In this document: one piece after another, positions 1 to 9,351 of the stretch
Layout of the letters: each line of letters opens with the position of its first letter
How positions within the stretch are numbered: position 1 is the stretch's first letter
From: Candidatus Omnitrophota bacterium
GTDB taxonomy: Bacteria; Omnitrophota; Gorgyraeia; Gygaellales; Profunditerraquicolaceae
Direction of reading: 5' to 3'
DNA length: 35,875 nucleotides
NCBI GenBank assembly: GCA_018822885.1
Contig: JAHJJA010000160.1
Coordinates: 1-35,875 of the forward strand
Notes under the pieces: generated by a model
Database searches by the model: none
Told to the model about the DNA's origin: nothing
Seen by the model: the letters and a program-made list of their open reading frames with translations, nothing else
Translations under genes and position numbers: made by a program

Positions 1-840
1 CTTCTCAAGCAATCCCTGCGCAAGAAGTTTCTTGCATTCGGTACATCCGATATTGGCATTCTCGCACCAATTCCTTGCCTCATCTTTGCTTTCAGGAACA
101 AATACGCAATAGTAGGAAAACACATTGCAGGTATCGGGATGGCCCTTATCGTTTAATTTTATCCTCTTTGGATCTGTAAACATACTGGAGACTTTTTGTT
201 TCAGCGTCTCTTCTGAATCGGAAAGATTTATTGTGTTATTATAGCTCTTACTCATCTTCCTTGCGTCCAAACCAAGGAGCCGGGGGAATTTAGTCAAAAT
301 TGCGTCGGGATAAGGAAATATCTCCTTTTTATAAAGCCCGTTGAAACGGCGCGCGATCTCACGCGTCAGCTCTAAATGCGGAAGTTGATCATCTCCCACA
401 GGGACTTTTTCCGCCTTATAAACCAGGATATCCGCGGCCTGCAAAACAGGATACCCTAAAAAGCCATAAGTATGCAGATCGCGCGTCTTTATTTCACGCA
501 TCTGCTCTTTATAAGTCGGGCATCTCTCAAGCAGGCCCAAAGGAGTAAGGCAGGAAAACATCATAAACAAATCCAAATGGGCGCTCACCTTTGACTGAAC
601 GAATAAAACAGCCTTTTGCGGATCAATACCCGCTGCCAGCCAATCCACTACATTATCAATAATAGATTCTGATAGGACAGCGGTATTTTCATACTCGCTC
701 ATAAGCGCGTGCCAATCGGCAACCATAAAAAAGCAATCATATTCATCCTGCAGTTTAACCCAGCTATCAAGAGCGCCGACCAGATGGCCCAGGTGCAGCT
801 TACCGGTGGGACGCATACCGCTTAGAATTCGTTTTCTCAT
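1..840 (-). CDS. trpS: Tryptophanyl-tRNA synthetase, C-terminus cut by window edge
   Basis: Charges tRNA-Trp in the cytoplasm. The frame is open from the ATG at 840 to the window edge, giving 280 residues; the family is about 330 aa, so roughly the last 50 are outside. Class I motifs are visible: the HIGH equivalent HLGH after RPTGK near residue 17, and KMSKS in ARKMSKSYNN. A cysteine pair (GCTEC) lies near the visible end. The gene is missing from the ORF track because it has no stop in the window. It follows infB by 28 nt, where rbfA and truB often sit in other bacteria. No Shine-Dalgarno precedes the ATG; instead a perfect TATAAT lies 3 nt upstream, inside a palindromic-repeat remnant, so a separate promoter or leaderless start is possible. 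Confidence 0.95.
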   Translation of the reverse strand, partial: MRKRILSGMRPTGKLHLGHLVGALDSWVKLQDEYDCFFMVADWHALMSEYENTAVLSESIIDNVVDWLAAGIDPQKAVLFVQSKVSAHLDLFMMFSCLTPLGLLERCPTYKEQMREIKTRDLHTYGFLGYPVLQAADILVYKAEKVPVGDDQLPHLELTREIARRFNGLYKKEIFPYPDAILTKFPRLLGLDARKMSKSYNNTINLSDSEETLKQKVSSMFTDPKRIKLNDKGHPDTCNVFSYYCVFVPESKDEARNWCENANIGCTECKKLLAQGLLEK

Positions 841-845
841 AGTAT

Positions 846-851
846 TATATG
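846..851 (-). promoter_or_regulatory. Candidate -10 box abutting trpS start
   Basis: On the minus strand the sequence reads TATAAT, then ACT, then the trpS ATG. No convincing -35 is seen at 16-18 nt upstream. The spacing would put a start site at or within the ATG, so this is either a leaderless promoter or chance in an AT-rich gap. Confidence 0.3.
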
Positions 852-874
852 TCTTATGACTTGTGACCTTATAA
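851..874. repeat. Intergenic repeat copy A (GTCACAAGTCATAAG words)
   Basis: The short infB-trpS gap carries CTTATGACTTGTGACC-type sequence, the same words as copies B, C and D. It overlaps the infB stop codon and last leucine codon. It looks like a partial copy: no second palindrome arm is present. Confidence 0.5.
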
Positions 875-3067
875 TTTCCTGGCTATCCTCTCGATATCAT
901 ACGATTCGATGAGGTCGCCTTCCATAATCTGATCAAAGCCGGAAACGCTTATGCCGCATTCAAAACCCTCGGCGACATCGCGCACATCATCCTTAAAACG
1001 CTTTAAAGAAGATAGCTTCCCCTCAAAGACAATTTCACCGTTACGCACAATATTTATTAAACTTGCGCGGTTAATCTTACCCTTAGTCACAAAACTTCCG
1101 GCAACAGTGCCTGCCCGCGAAAGCCTAAAGACTTTTCTTACCTCGGCCCTGCCGAGAAAAACCTTCTTTATCTTAGGGGCAAGCATCCCCTCCACAGCCG
1201 CTTTTATCTCATTGCCCAATTCATAAATAATATTATAGATCTTTATCTCTACGCCTTCTTTATTCGCCAGGTCTTTAGCAAGATCATCTGCCGAGAGATT
1301 AAAACCCACTATCAGCGCGTTTGATGCCGCCGCAAGGATAACGTCGGAGGAGTTGATATTACCCACCCCGGCGTGGATTATAGAGATCTTTATTTCCGAT
1401 ACATTTAGTTTCTCAAGTATATCTTTTATCGCTTCCAGAGAACCCTGCACATCCGCTTTGACGATCAACTTAAGCTCTTTAAGCTTTCCCTCCTGTATCT
1501 GGGCATGAAGGTCTTCGAGGCTGATCCTTTTTACTACCTTTATCTGCTGCTCTTTCTCTTTTTCTTTGCGCGCCTCGACCAGCTGCTTTGCCTCTTTCTC
1601 ATCCCGAATAACAAAAAACTGTTCACCCGCAGCTGGAACGCCTTGGATACCAAGGACCTCGACAGGGAATCCCGGTCCGGCAGAAGTGACTGATTCGCCA
1701 TGATCATTAAACATAGCCTTAATCTTTCCGTAAAGGCTGCCGACGATTATATTTTCGTTAAGCCTAAGCGAACCGTTTTTTATTAACAAAGTCGCTACAG
1801 GGCCCCTGCCTTTTGATATTTTTCCTTCGATCACTACTCCGCTTGCGATGCGGTTCGGATTTGCCTTTAATTCGAGCATCTGTGCCTCAAGAAGCATCAT
1901 CTCAAGAAGATTATCTATGCCCTCGCCTGTCTTGGCCGAGACAGGACAAGTAATAGTCTTACCACCCCAATCCTCCGGAGCCAAATCATACTTAGCAAGC
2001 TGCTTCTTGATCTTATCAAGATCAGCCCCTGGCTTATCGATCTTATTAATAGCTACAATTATAGGGACTTCGGCTGCGCGGGCATGGTCAATAGCCTCTT
2101 CTGTCTGGGGCATGATCCCGTCGTCAGCAGCCACGACCAAAATAACGATATCAGTGACACTTGCACCTCGGGCGCGCATAGCGGTAAAAGCCTCGTGACC
2201 CGGGGTATCAAGAAAAGTTATTTCACCATGCGGCAGGACAACCCTGTAAGCACCAATGTGCTGGGTGATACCTCCATGTTCAGACTCCACAACCTTTGAT
2301 TTTCTTATAGAGTCCAGAAGCGAAGTCTTACCATGGTCGACATGGCCCATGATCGTGACAATAGGAGCCCTGAATTTTAAATCAGCCGGATCTTCCGGTT
2401 TTTCATGCGCCATGAGGGCCAACTCTTCTTTACCGGGAGCTTTCTTTATTACATAATGATATTTCTGACAAAGCTTACCGGCAGTTGCTTCATCAAGCGA
2501 CTGATTGATCCCGGCCATTACACCAATAGCCATCAGGTCCTTAATTATTACTGAGGGCTTCTCCTGTAATCTTATTGCCAGGTCCTTTACTGTAATAGGC
2601 AGATCCAATTCCAATTCTTTCCCGGGCTTTTCCTCTTTAATTTCCTTCGGCTCTAACTTTTCTGTTTTTTGAGGCTCTTCTTTTATAACTGCCGCCGGCT
2701 TTGGCTTGGAAAAAGGGATTTCCTTCTTAGAAACAACAGGGGCCTCTTTTTTTACCGGAGGTGCTTCTTTCTTCGCTACAACAGGCGCTTCTTTGACAAC
2801 AGGCGCCACAGGGATAGGCTTAATTACCGCGGCAGGAGCCTCTTGCTTGGAAACTTGCGCAACAACCGGGCTAACTATTGCCTTTGGCTTTTGTACGATC
2901 CCTTTCTTTTTAGCAGCCGGCGCGCTATTGGCTTTTACCGAAACTTTCTTTTTTGCCTTCTGCGCCGAAAGTAAAACCTTAGGTTTTGCAAGCTTCTTCA
3001 AAGGTTTCTTTATTTTTTCCTTTTTATCCTTCTTAACGGAGATTTTTTCTTTTTTGTCTTTAGTCAT
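869..3067 (-). CDS. infB: Translation initiation factor IF-2
   Basis: GTPase that places initiator tRNA on the 30S subunit. Residues 1-155 are a Lys/Ala/Pro/Glu-rich low-complexity region, followed by an IF2_N-type segment (about 157-205). The G domain then shows GHVDHGKT (241-248), DTPGHEAF and NKID, followed by the beta-barrel and C-terminal domains. The total of 732 aa is shorter than E. coli IF-2 (about 890), the difference being in the N-terminal region. It lies 27 nt after nusA in the widespread rimP-nusA-infB order. The site before the ATG is purine-rich (GAGAAAGAGA) but weak. The first 130 residues could mislead start-site prediction, but the charged MTKDKKEK opening is typical of the family. 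Confidence 0.97.
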   Translation of the reverse strand: MTKDKKEKISVKKDKKEKIKKPLKKLAKPKVLLSAQKAKKKVSVKANSAPAAKKKGIVQKPKAIVSPVVAQVSKQEAPAAVIKPIPVAPVVKEAPVVAKKEAPPVKKEAPVVSKKEIPFSKPKPAAVIKEEPQKTEKLEPKEIKEEKPGKELELDLPITVKDLAIRLQEKPSVIIKDLMAIGVMAGINQSLDEATAGKLCQKYHYVIKKAPGKEELALMAHEKPEDPADLKFRAPIVTIMGHVDHGKTSLLDSIRKSKVVESEHGGITQHIGAYRVVLPHGEITFLDTPGHEAFTAMRARGASVTDIVILVVAADDGIMPQTEEAIDHARAAEVPIIVAINKIDKPGADLDKIKKQLAKYDLAPEDWGGKTITCPVSAKTGEGIDNLLEMMLLEAQMLELKANPNRIASGVVIEGKISKGRGPVATLLIKNGSLRLNENIIVGSLYGKIKAMFNDHGESVTSAGPGFPVEVLGIQGVPAAGEQFFVIRDEKEAKQLVEARKEKEKEQQIKVVKRISLEDLHAQIQEGKLKELKLIVKADVQGSLEAIKDILEKLNVSEIKISIIHAGVGNINSSDVILAAASNALIVGFNLSADDLAKDLANKEGVEIKIYNIIYELGNEIKAAVEGMLAPKIKKVFLGRAEVRKVFRLSRAGTVAGSFVTKGKINRASLINIVRNGEIVFEGKLSSLKRFKDDVRDVAEGFECGISVSGFDQIMEGDLIESYDIERIARKL
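2720..2797 (-). repeat. Degenerate KEAPVV repeats in IF-2 N-terminus
   Basis: Residues 91-116 of IF-2 contain about four imperfect copies of a KKEAPVV unit. This is low-complexity coding sequence in the charged linker that precedes the IF2_N segment. Such linkers vary in length between relatives and are probably disordered. Confidence 0.6.
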
Positions 3068-3094
3068 AATAGCGTCTCTTTCTCTTTTATTAAA

Positions 3095-4348
3095 TTAGGC
3101 GGTTAATTTTTTTGCTTCTTCTATTAATTTCTCGGCTTTCTTTTCTCCTATTCCCTTAATATTAGTCAGATCCTTAACCGTTGCGCCTGCTATATCAGCC
3201 ACAGTCTTTATTCCAGCGGCCCTAATAAGCTCTAAGGTCTTTTCCCCGACTCCGGGCAGGTCTTTAAGCGGGACTTTTTCTGCTGCCTTCTTTTTCTTTT
3301 CTTTCTTTGCCGCTTTGACTGGCTTTTCCTCTTTCTTTTCGGCCTCTGCCGCAGCCTCTTGCTCGGCCTGCGCTTTAGCAACTTCCTGCTTCAGTGTTTC
3401 TTCCGCTACCATTGCCTTAGTGCGGATATCCAACTCCCAACCAAGAAGCTTTGAGGCAAGCCTGACATTCTGGCCATGTTTACCTATAGCCAGAGAAAGC
3501 TGGTCATTCTCAACAATGACTTCCGCCTTCATCTTCTCTTTATTTAGTTTTATCTCGGAAACCTGTGCCGGAGAAAGTGAATTCTTGATATACTCTCGGA
3601 TATCTTCATTAAAAGGAACTATATCTATTTTCTCGCCTTGAACCTCGGTTACGATATTTCTCACGCGGTTTCCGCGCATGCCAACGCAAGCGCCCACCGA
3701 ATCCACTTTTTCATTCTTTGACCAGACAGAAATCTTGGTGCGCTCTCCGGCCTGCCTTGAGATCGCCTTTATCTCCACAATGCCTTCATAAATCTCCGGC
3801 ACCTCAAGCTCAAATAATTTTTTTACCAGATTAGGATGCGTACGGGAAAGGATTATCTGCGGGCCCTTGACATCCTTTTTTACTTCAAGTAAATATGCGC
3901 GTATGCGCTGGCCCTGTTTAAACTCTTCTTTAGGGGACTGCTCGCGCTTAGGAAGCAGGCCTTCAGCCTTTCCTAAAAGATCTACGACGATATTGCCTTT
4001 TTCAAAACGATAGACCGTACCGCTGATGATCTCTCCCACTTTGCTCTGAAACTCATTAAAAACGACATCCTTCTCCGCTTCGCGCAATTTCTGGATGATC
4101 ACCTGTCTTGCGGTAGAGGCGGCGATCCGGCCGAAGTCAATAGAAGTGACCTCTTCGTTATTCCTGAAAGCGCGGATCTTGCCGTTATTACGGTCAAGTT
4201 CGACCTTTAACTCCTCATCAGGTTTTACATCGATCACCTTTCTGGTTGCGCTTAATAAGGCGCTCTCTATTGCCTCGAATAAAACCTCTTTTTTAATCCC
4301 CTTTTCTCTCTCAATCTGCTCTACGATAGCTAATAATTCTTGACTCAT
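3095..4348 (-). CDS. nusA: Transcription termination/antitermination factor NusA
   Basis: RNA-polymerase-associated factor for pausing, termination and antitermination. Domains in order are the N-terminal RNAP-binding domain (about 1-125), S1 (from GEIISGTVYRFEKGNIVV), KH1 and KH2 (SLAIGKHGQNVRLASKLLGW), an Ala/Glu/Lys-rich linker (about 320-355), and a C-terminal helix-hairpin-helix segment with LPGVGEKT and IKGIGEKKAEKL. At 417 aa it is longer than a minimal NusA, and the tail carries HhH repeats rather than the acidic repeats of E. coli. A clear GGAG lies before the ATG. It follows rimP by 21 nt and precedes infB. Confidence 0.97.
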   Translation of the reverse strand: MSQELLAIVEQIEREKGIKKEVLFEAIESALLSATRKVIDVKPDEELKVELDRNNGKIRAFRNNEEVTSIDFGRIAASTARQVIIQKLREAEKDVVFNEFQSKVGEIISGTVYRFEKGNIVVDLLGKAEGLLPKREQSPKEEFKQGQRIRAYLLEVKKDVKGPQIILSRTHPNLVKKLFELEVPEIYEGIVEIKAISRQAGERTKISVWSKNEKVDSVGACVGMRGNRVRNIVTEVQGEKIDIVPFNEDIREYIKNSLSPAQVSEIKLNKEKMKAEVIVENDQLSLAIGKHGQNVRLASKLLGWELDIRTKAMVAEETLKQEVAKAQAEQEAAAEAEKKEEKPVKAAKKEKKKKAAEKVPLKDLPGVGEKTLELIRAAGIKTVADIAGATVKDLTNIKGIGEKKAEKLIEEAKKLTA

Positions 4349-4369
4349 GATTTTCTCCGATCTTTTAAG

Positions 4370-4828
4370 CTAAATGATCTGCTTTGCTTTGTTTATTTTT
4401 GTTAACGGTATCTCCAACACTTCTGCCTTGACATCTATTAATACCGATTCATTCTCCACTTTCTTTATAATGCCATCCCACTCGATCTTTCCGTTTACAG
4501 GCTCAATAAGAAAAAACTTTGCCTGCCTGCCCAGGCACCTCAAGAAATCTTTTTCTGTCTTGAGCGGCCTGTCCAATCCCGGGCTTGAAACCTCAAGGAT
4601 ATAGCTTGCCTCAAAAATATCTTTTTCATCCAGGACAGCGCTGATCTGGCGATTAAGGTTAGTGCACTCATCAATAGTTATTCCGCCTTCAGGCCTATCA
4701 GCAAGAATCCGCAGATAGAGATCGCGACCCTCATACCTATAAATCAGGTCAACTAAATCAAGCCCCTTCGCGACCAGATAATCACCTATTATCTTTTTTA
4801 ACTCCTCTATGATTAATTGCTTATCCAT
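4370..4828 (-). CDS. rimP: Ribosome maturation factor RimP
   Basis: Needed for 30S subunit maturation. The 152-aa length matches the family. The family segment around DLYLRILADRPEGGITIDECTNLNRQ is followed by YILEVSSPGLDRPL, the hallmark of RimP, and then the C-terminal Sm-like domain. Its place directly before nusA-infB supports the call. An AGGGG sits before the ATG and the gene lies 9 nt after proS, so all of these are likely cotranscribed. Confidence 0.95.
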   Translation of the reverse strand: MDKQLIIEELKKIIGDYLVAKGLDLVDLIYRYEGRDLYLRILADRPEGGITIDECTNLNRQISAVLDEKDIFEASYILEVSSPGLDRPLKTEKDFLRCLGRQAKFFLIEPVNGKIEWDGIIKKVENESVLIDVKAEVLEIPLTKINKAKQII

Positions 4829-4837
4829 AGTAATCCC

Positions 4838-6076
4838 CTATTCACTGATTATTGAGATTAAATCTTGCGCGGCTTTTATGATTTTTTCTCCGCTTGCGCG
4901 CTTCTTTAACTCCATCGCAGCGCTCTTTAAAAACTCTTTTCCGATAATTATCTGCGTAGGGATCCCTAAAAGGTCAGCGTCTTTAAATTTTACACCCGCG
5001 CGCTCGTCCCGGTCGTCCAAAAGCACTTCGATTTTATTGTCTTGAAGACTTTTATACAATCCAAGTGCCGCCTCCATGATCTGATTATTACTCGCTTCCA
5101 GAGGCAAGATAATAACCTGATAAGGAGCCACTTGCTTAGGCCAGATAATGCCGGCATCATCATTATTCTGTTCGATTACAGCCGAGACAAGCCTTGAAAC
5201 TCCTATCCCGTAACAGCCCATGATTATCGGCAGAAGCTTTCCCTGCGCATCGAGAAAATTAGCCCCCAACAAAGAGCTGTATTTAGTCCCTAGTTTAAAG
5301 ATGTGCCCGACCTCTATGCAATTCATCTTGTCAGTATCTGCGCCACATTTTGCGCAAGCCTCTTTATCGCCTTCCTTATAAGTCTTGACTGCGTTACAAC
5401 TCCTGCACTTCAAGACTACGTCCTCCCCGTCTTTTGCCGGCACCATAAATTCATGCGAGACCTTGCCACCCATGACTCCTGAATCCGCTTCTGTGGTCAA
5501 AATATCTAAACCGCACCTTTTAAATATCCTCTTATATGCTTCATACATCACCTGATAATTTTTATCTAATCCTGCTTCATCTTTATCAAAACTATACGCA
5601 TCTTTCATTATAAACTCACAGCCACGTATCAGCCCGAATCGTGGACGCATCTCATCGCGGAATTTAGTCTGGATCTGATAAAGGATAAGCGGCAGTTGCT
5701 TATAACTTGAGACGTGTGATTTGACTAAATCAGTGATCACCTCTTCATGCGTCGGGCCGAGACAAACCTTTCTCCCCCTTCTATCGGTAAACCTGACCAT
5801 CACTTCTCCGATATCCTTGTCGCGGCCGGTCTTCTGCCATAATTCAAGCGGCTGCAACGCGGGAAGCAGGACTTCCGCCGCTGCGCTTGCGTCCATCTCT
5901 TCCCGGATTATCTTCTGAATATTATTTAACGCCTTTAGCCCCAAAGGAAGATAAGAATAGGCCCCTGCCATAAGCATACGCACTAATCCGGCGCGTAAAA
6001 GCAACCTGTGACTGGTTGATTCTGCCTCTTGAGGGTTTTCTTTTAAAGTCGGTATAAATGTCTTTGACCAGATCAT
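4838..6076 (-). CDS. proS: Prolyl-tRNA synthetase, short form without INS editing domain
   Basis: Class II synthetase for tRNA-Pro. The N-terminus (SHRLLLRAGLVR...GAYSYLPLG) is bacterial-type, and class II motifs include FRDEMRPRFGLIRGCEF and GCYGIGVSRL. Canonical bacterial ProRS is about 570 aa with an editing insertion of about 180 aa between motifs 2 and 3; this one is 412 aa. At that place there is only a short segment with four cysteines (C224, C227, C241, C244), resembling a zinc ribbon, before IEVGHIFKLGTKYS. It therefore likely lacks cis editing of Ala-tRNA-Pro. The anticodon-binding domain is present (about 315-412). It overlaps ispG by 4 nt (ATGA). Confidence 0.95.
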   Translation of the reverse strand: MIWSKTFIPTLKENPQEAESTSHRLLLRAGLVRMLMAGAYSYLPLGLKALNNIQKIIREEMDASAAAEVLLPALQPLELWQKTGRDKDIGEVMVRFTDRRGRKVCLGPTHEEVITDLVKSHVSSYKQLPLILYQIQTKFRDEMRPRFGLIRGCEFIMKDAYSFDKDEAGLDKNYQVMYEAYKRIFKRCGLDILTTEADSGVMGGKVSHEFMVPAKDGEDVVLKCRSCNAVKTYKEGDKEACAKCGADTDKMNCIEVGHIFKLGTKYSSLLGANFLDAQGKLLPIIMGCYGIGVSRLVSAVIEQNNDDAGIIWPKQVAPYQVIILPLEASNNQIMEAALGLYKSLQDNKIEVLLDDRDERAGVKFKDADLLGIPTQIIIGKEFLKSAAMELKKRASGEKIIKAAQDLISIISE

Positions 6077-7116
6077 CTTAACTCCCTTAATAACACGTTA
6101 ACACATTCACTAACAGAAATCTTTCTTACCGGTTTTCCCTTTTTAAATAAAAGCCCGTCCTTCTTGCCAAAGGCGACTCCGATATCCGCTTCCTTTGCTT
6201 CTCCGGGGCCGTTAACAACGCAACCCATTACCGCTATTTTTACAGGCCTTTTGATCCTGACCACTGAAAGCCTATTTTCCAATTCTCTGACGATGCTCAC
6301 CAAGTCGACCTCGCACCTTCCGCAAGTCGGACAACTAATGATCTCCGGGCCAAAATTACGCAACTCTAAAGACTCAAGTATCGCTTTTGCGGCCAATACT
6401 TCTGCTTCCGGTTTCTCAGTCAAAGAAACTCTCAACGTATCTCCGATACCCTCGAGTAACAATGCCCCTAGAGCAACGCTGGATTTTATGCCGCCCGCAT
6501 TTGGAGAACCTGTAGCAGTAACCCCCAAGTGCATTGGATAATCGCAAAGTTTCGAGATCTTGCGATATGCCTCGACTGTATCCAGGATATTCGAGGCCTT
6601 CAAAGAAAGAACGATCTCATAAAACTTAAAACCTTCTAAGATCTTTATATAATCAAGAGCGCTTCTCACCATCGCATCCACTTGTGACTTTTCTACCCCT
6701 ACAATCAAAGAACCAGAATTCACTCCCACCCTTATCGGTATATTATTTGCCTTGGCTGCGCAAACAACTTCCCTTATCTCTTCTCTCTTGGAAATATTCC
6801 CGGGGTTAAGCCTGATCTTATCAACGCCGCTTTCAATTGCCTGTATAGCAAGCCGCCAGTCAAAATGAATATCCGCCACAAGCGGCAAGTTTACTCTTGA
6901 TTTTATTTTTTTCAAAGCCAAAGCATCTTCATTATCTTTTACCGCAAGGCGCACAATCTCACATCCGCAGCATTCTAAGGCTTTAATCTGTTTGACCACC
7001 TCTTGCACGGAAGAAGTCTTGACCTTAGTCATAGACTGAATGACAACAGGATTGTCTCCCCCGATACGGACATTTCCGATTTTTATTACTCTGCTTTTGC
7101 GCCTTTTAATCCGCAT
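6073..7116 (-). CDS. ispG: 4-hydroxy-3-methylbut-2-en-1-yl diphosphate synthase (GcpE)
   Basis: Iron-sulfur enzyme making HMBPP in the MEP isoprenoid pathway. The 347 aa fit the short bacterial form. The N-terminal half is a TIM barrel (NPVVIQSMTKVKTSS...IRLNPGNI), and the C-terminal half carries the 4Fe-4S cysteines in SCPTCGRC together with the MGCVVNGPGEA motif. It sits beside rseP and dxr, the latter in the same pathway. The 3' end overlaps proS by 4 nt and the 5' end is 3 nt after rseP, so it is part of the same transcript. Confidence 0.97.
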   Translation of the reverse strand: MRIKRRKSRVIKIGNVRIGGDNPVVIQSMTKVKTSSVQEVVKQIKALECCGCEIVRLAVKDNEDALALKKIKSRVNLPLVADIHFDWRLAIQAIESGVDKIRLNPGNISKREEIREVVCAAKANNIPIRVGVNSGSLIVGVEKSQVDAMVRSALDYIKILEGFKFYEIVLSLKASNILDTVEAYRKISKLCDYPMHLGVTATGSPNAGGIKSSVALGALLLEGIGDTLRVSLTEKPEAEVLAAKAILESLELRNFGPEIISCPTCGRCEVDLVSIVRELENRLSVVRIKRPVKIAVMGCVVNGPGEAKEADIGVAFGKKDGLLFKKGKPVRKISVSECVNVLLRELR

Positions 7117-7119
7117 CTT

Positions 7120-8199
7120 TTATTTAAAAAACTGCGTTATCCTGGGCCCGAAGAATCTGGAGATATCATTCAAGGTCACAAGTAAAGCCAGGCCGATAAT
7201 TACGGTGACCCCGACCTGCGTGATAACGCGCTCTGTCTTTACGCTTAATCCCTTGCCCCGTATTTTCTCAATACCTAAAAATAAGATATGGCCTCCGTCT
7301 AATATCGGAAGCGGCAAGAGATTAAAGATCGCTAAACTAACACTTAAAACAGCTACCAGATGCAGCACTGCCGTAATACCTGCTTTTGCTGCCTTTGAAG
7401 TTATATAATAAATACCTAAGGGCCCGGTTACAGAGTCACGCACAGACATCTTTCCGGAAATCATCAAATAAAGCCCCTTGTAAGTCAGGACCGTCAAATC
7501 CCAAGTCCGCTGCGCCCCGAGAATAAAAGATTTAAATATACCATGCCTTACCTTTACGAATTCATCAAAAGGCGTGATCCCGATTAAGCCAATATTTCTT
7601 TTCTGCCCCAGCTGATCGTTAAATTCCTGCTGTTTTACTTTCACGTTGACTTCAAACTCTTTACCTTCTCGTTCTACGGTCAGCTTTACGCTTGAGGCGT
7701 CTTTTTTCTCCTGGATTATTTTCTGCAGATCCTCCCAATAAGCGACCGGAGACCCGTCAATAGCCTTTATCGTATCCTGTGTTTGAAGGCCGGCTTCCTG
7801 TGCGCCCATCCCGTCAATGAGTGTGCCGACCTTTGTGGTAAAAGTAGGATACCCCACCACAAACACAAGCCAAAAACATAAAAAACCAAGTATATAGTTT
7901 AATAGAGGCCCGGCAAAAATTATCTGAAAGCGCTTACCCGGAGATTTAGAAAAATATTCATACGGCTCACCTTTATACTCCTCTAAGTTATCTCCGGCAA
8001 GCTTTACAAACCCCCCCATAGGTACGGCACTTAAGCTATACTCGGTATCACCTTTTTTTCTTTTCCATAGCTGCTTGCCAAAGCCCAGAGAGAACTTCTC
8101 GACCTTTACCCCCACCCTTCTTGCGGCAATAAAGTGGCCGAATTCATGCACCACGATCAATACACTCAAGATCAATATATAAATGAGTAAGCTTATCAT
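7120..8199 (-). CDS. rseP: Site-2 intramembrane zinc metalloprotease RseP/RasP
   Basis: Inner-membrane protease that cleaves transmembrane anti-sigma factors and signal-peptide remnants. HEFGH (residues about 19-23) in the first membrane segment supplies zinc ligands, LPLPILDGGH near residue 297 supplies the third, and a single PDZ-like domain lies between (about 120-200, ...LIDGMGAQEAGLQTQDTIKAIDG). At 359 aa it is the one-PDZ type, shorter than E. coli RseP (450 aa, two PDZ). It lies 3 nt after dxr in the conserved cdsA-dxr-rseP order. No sigma/anti-sigma pair is in the window, so the substrate is unknown. Confidence 0.95.
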   Translation of the reverse strand: MISLLIYILILSVLIVVHEFGHFIAARRVGVKVEKFSLGFGKQLWKRKKGDTEYSLSAVPMGGFVKLAGDNLEEYKGEPYEYFSKSPGKRFQIIFAGPLLNYILGFLCFWLVFVVGYPTFTTKVGTLIDGMGAQEAGLQTQDTIKAIDGSPVAYWEDLQKIIQEKKDASSVKLTVEREGKEFEVNVKVKQQEFNDQLGQKRNIGLIGITPFDEFVKVRHGIFKSFILGAQRTWDLTVLTYKGLYLMISGKMSVRDSVTGPLGIYYITSKAAKAGITAVLHLVAVLSVSLAIFNLLPLPILDGGHILFLGIEKIRGKGLSVKTERVITQVGVTVIIGLALLVTLNDISRFFGPRITQFFK

Positions 8200-8202
8200 A
8201 GT

Positions 8203-9351
8203 CTAAGGTTTAATGAATCTTTGCGCCTCTTGACGAGCCCAGCTATCCGCCGAAAAGACATCTTTCAAATCAAAATTTACAACATTTTTATGCTTTAACA
8301 TAACCCTTTCTATTACTTTAGGAATAGAAAGGAAGTCTAACTTCTTATTCAGGAACTCTTCCACTGCCACTTCGTTTGCGGCATTAAGTACAGCCGGCAT
8401 CGTGCCTAGATCCTGGGCCGCTTTATAAGAAAGCCCAAGGCAGGGGAATTTCTTAAAATCAGGCTTTTCAAAATGTAACTTCCCTAACTTCCAGAAATCA
8501 ACTCCCGCGATCGTGCAAGGATACCTTTCAGGGTAAGAAAGCGCATATTGAATAGGGATGCGCATATCAGTGACAGACATCTGCGCCAGAATCACACCGT
8601 CTATAAATTCCACCATCGAGTGTATTATCGCCTCGGGATGCACCACTACCTTCACCTTGTCGCAAGGCAGGCCGAATAAAAACATCGCTTCAAGAAGTTC
8701 CAGGCCCTTATTTAAAAGTGTAGCGGAATCTACGGTGATCTTGGCCCCCATCTTCCATCTGGGATGACGCAGGACCTTGCTAACGCTGACTTTCTTTAAC
8801 TCGCTAAGCCTTGTCCTTCTAAAAGGACCTCCCGAAGCAGTGAGAATAATACCCTTTAGCTTCTTATGGTCCTCACCATCAAGGCATTGCCAGATCGCCG
8901 ACTGCTCGCTATCTACCGGAAGTATCTTTGAGCCGTTCTTAGCAGCCTGGCGCATTATCAGAGGCCCTGCCATGACCAATGCCTCTTTATTTGCCAAAGC
9001 CACGTCTTTACCATTATTAATCGCGGTTAATAAAGGTTTTAGAGCCCTAGAGCCACTTATGGCTAATAAGACCCTGTCGACTTTACGCATCTTACAAAGA
9101 GCGGTTAACCCATCCTGGCCTACGAGGATCCTGGTTTTTGCTCCGATCCTCTTGGATAATCTCAAAGCGGCGCGATCATCATTTATCGCAACGGCTTCCG
9201 GACGGAATAACTTTATCTGCTCCTCCAGCAATTCTATATTTGAATGCGCGCTTAAAGCCGTGACGCGGAATATATCCGGAAAACTTTTGATTACCCGCAA
9301 AGCGCTCCTGCCGATAGAACCGGTAGAGCCCAGTATCGCGATGTGTTTCAT
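8203..9351 (-). CDS. dxr: 1-deoxy-D-xylulose 5-phosphate reductoisomerase
   Basis: Second enzyme of the MEP pathway, converting DXP to MEP with NADPH. The N-terminal Rossmann motif ILGSTGSIG is followed by the ALANKEALVMAG segment and a catalytic region with PVDSEQSAIWQCL and HPRWKMGAKITVDSATLLNKGLE. The 382 aa match the family. The start overlaps the cdsA stop as ATGA, implying translational coupling. With ispG and uppS it supplies isoprenoid precursors for the lipid carrier. Confidence 0.97.
   Translation of the reverse strand: MKHIAILGSTGSIGRSALRVIKSFPDIFRVTALSAHSNIELLEEQIKLFRPEAVAINDDRAALRLSKRIGAKTRILVGQDGLTALCKMRKVDRVLLAISGSRALKPLLTAINNGKDVALANKEALVMAGPLIMRQAAKNGSKILPVDSEQSAIWQCLDGEDHKKLKGIILTASGGPFRRTRLSELKKVSVSKVLRHPRWKMGAKITVDSATLLNKGLELLEAMFLFGLPCDKVKVVVHPEAIIHSMVEFIDGVILAQMSVTDMRIPIQYALSYPERYPCTIAGVDFWKLGKLHFEKPDFKKFPCLGLSYKAAQDLGTMPAVLNAANEVAVEEFLNKKLDFLSIPKVIERVMLKHKNVVNFDLKDVFSADSWARQEAQRFIKP

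Noticed and set aside
2669-3098. Plus-strand ORFs of 101 and 130 aa opposite the IF-2 N-terminus
   Set aside because: Phe/Leu- or Ala/Thr-rich translations that mirror the Lys/Ala-rich IF-2 sequence.
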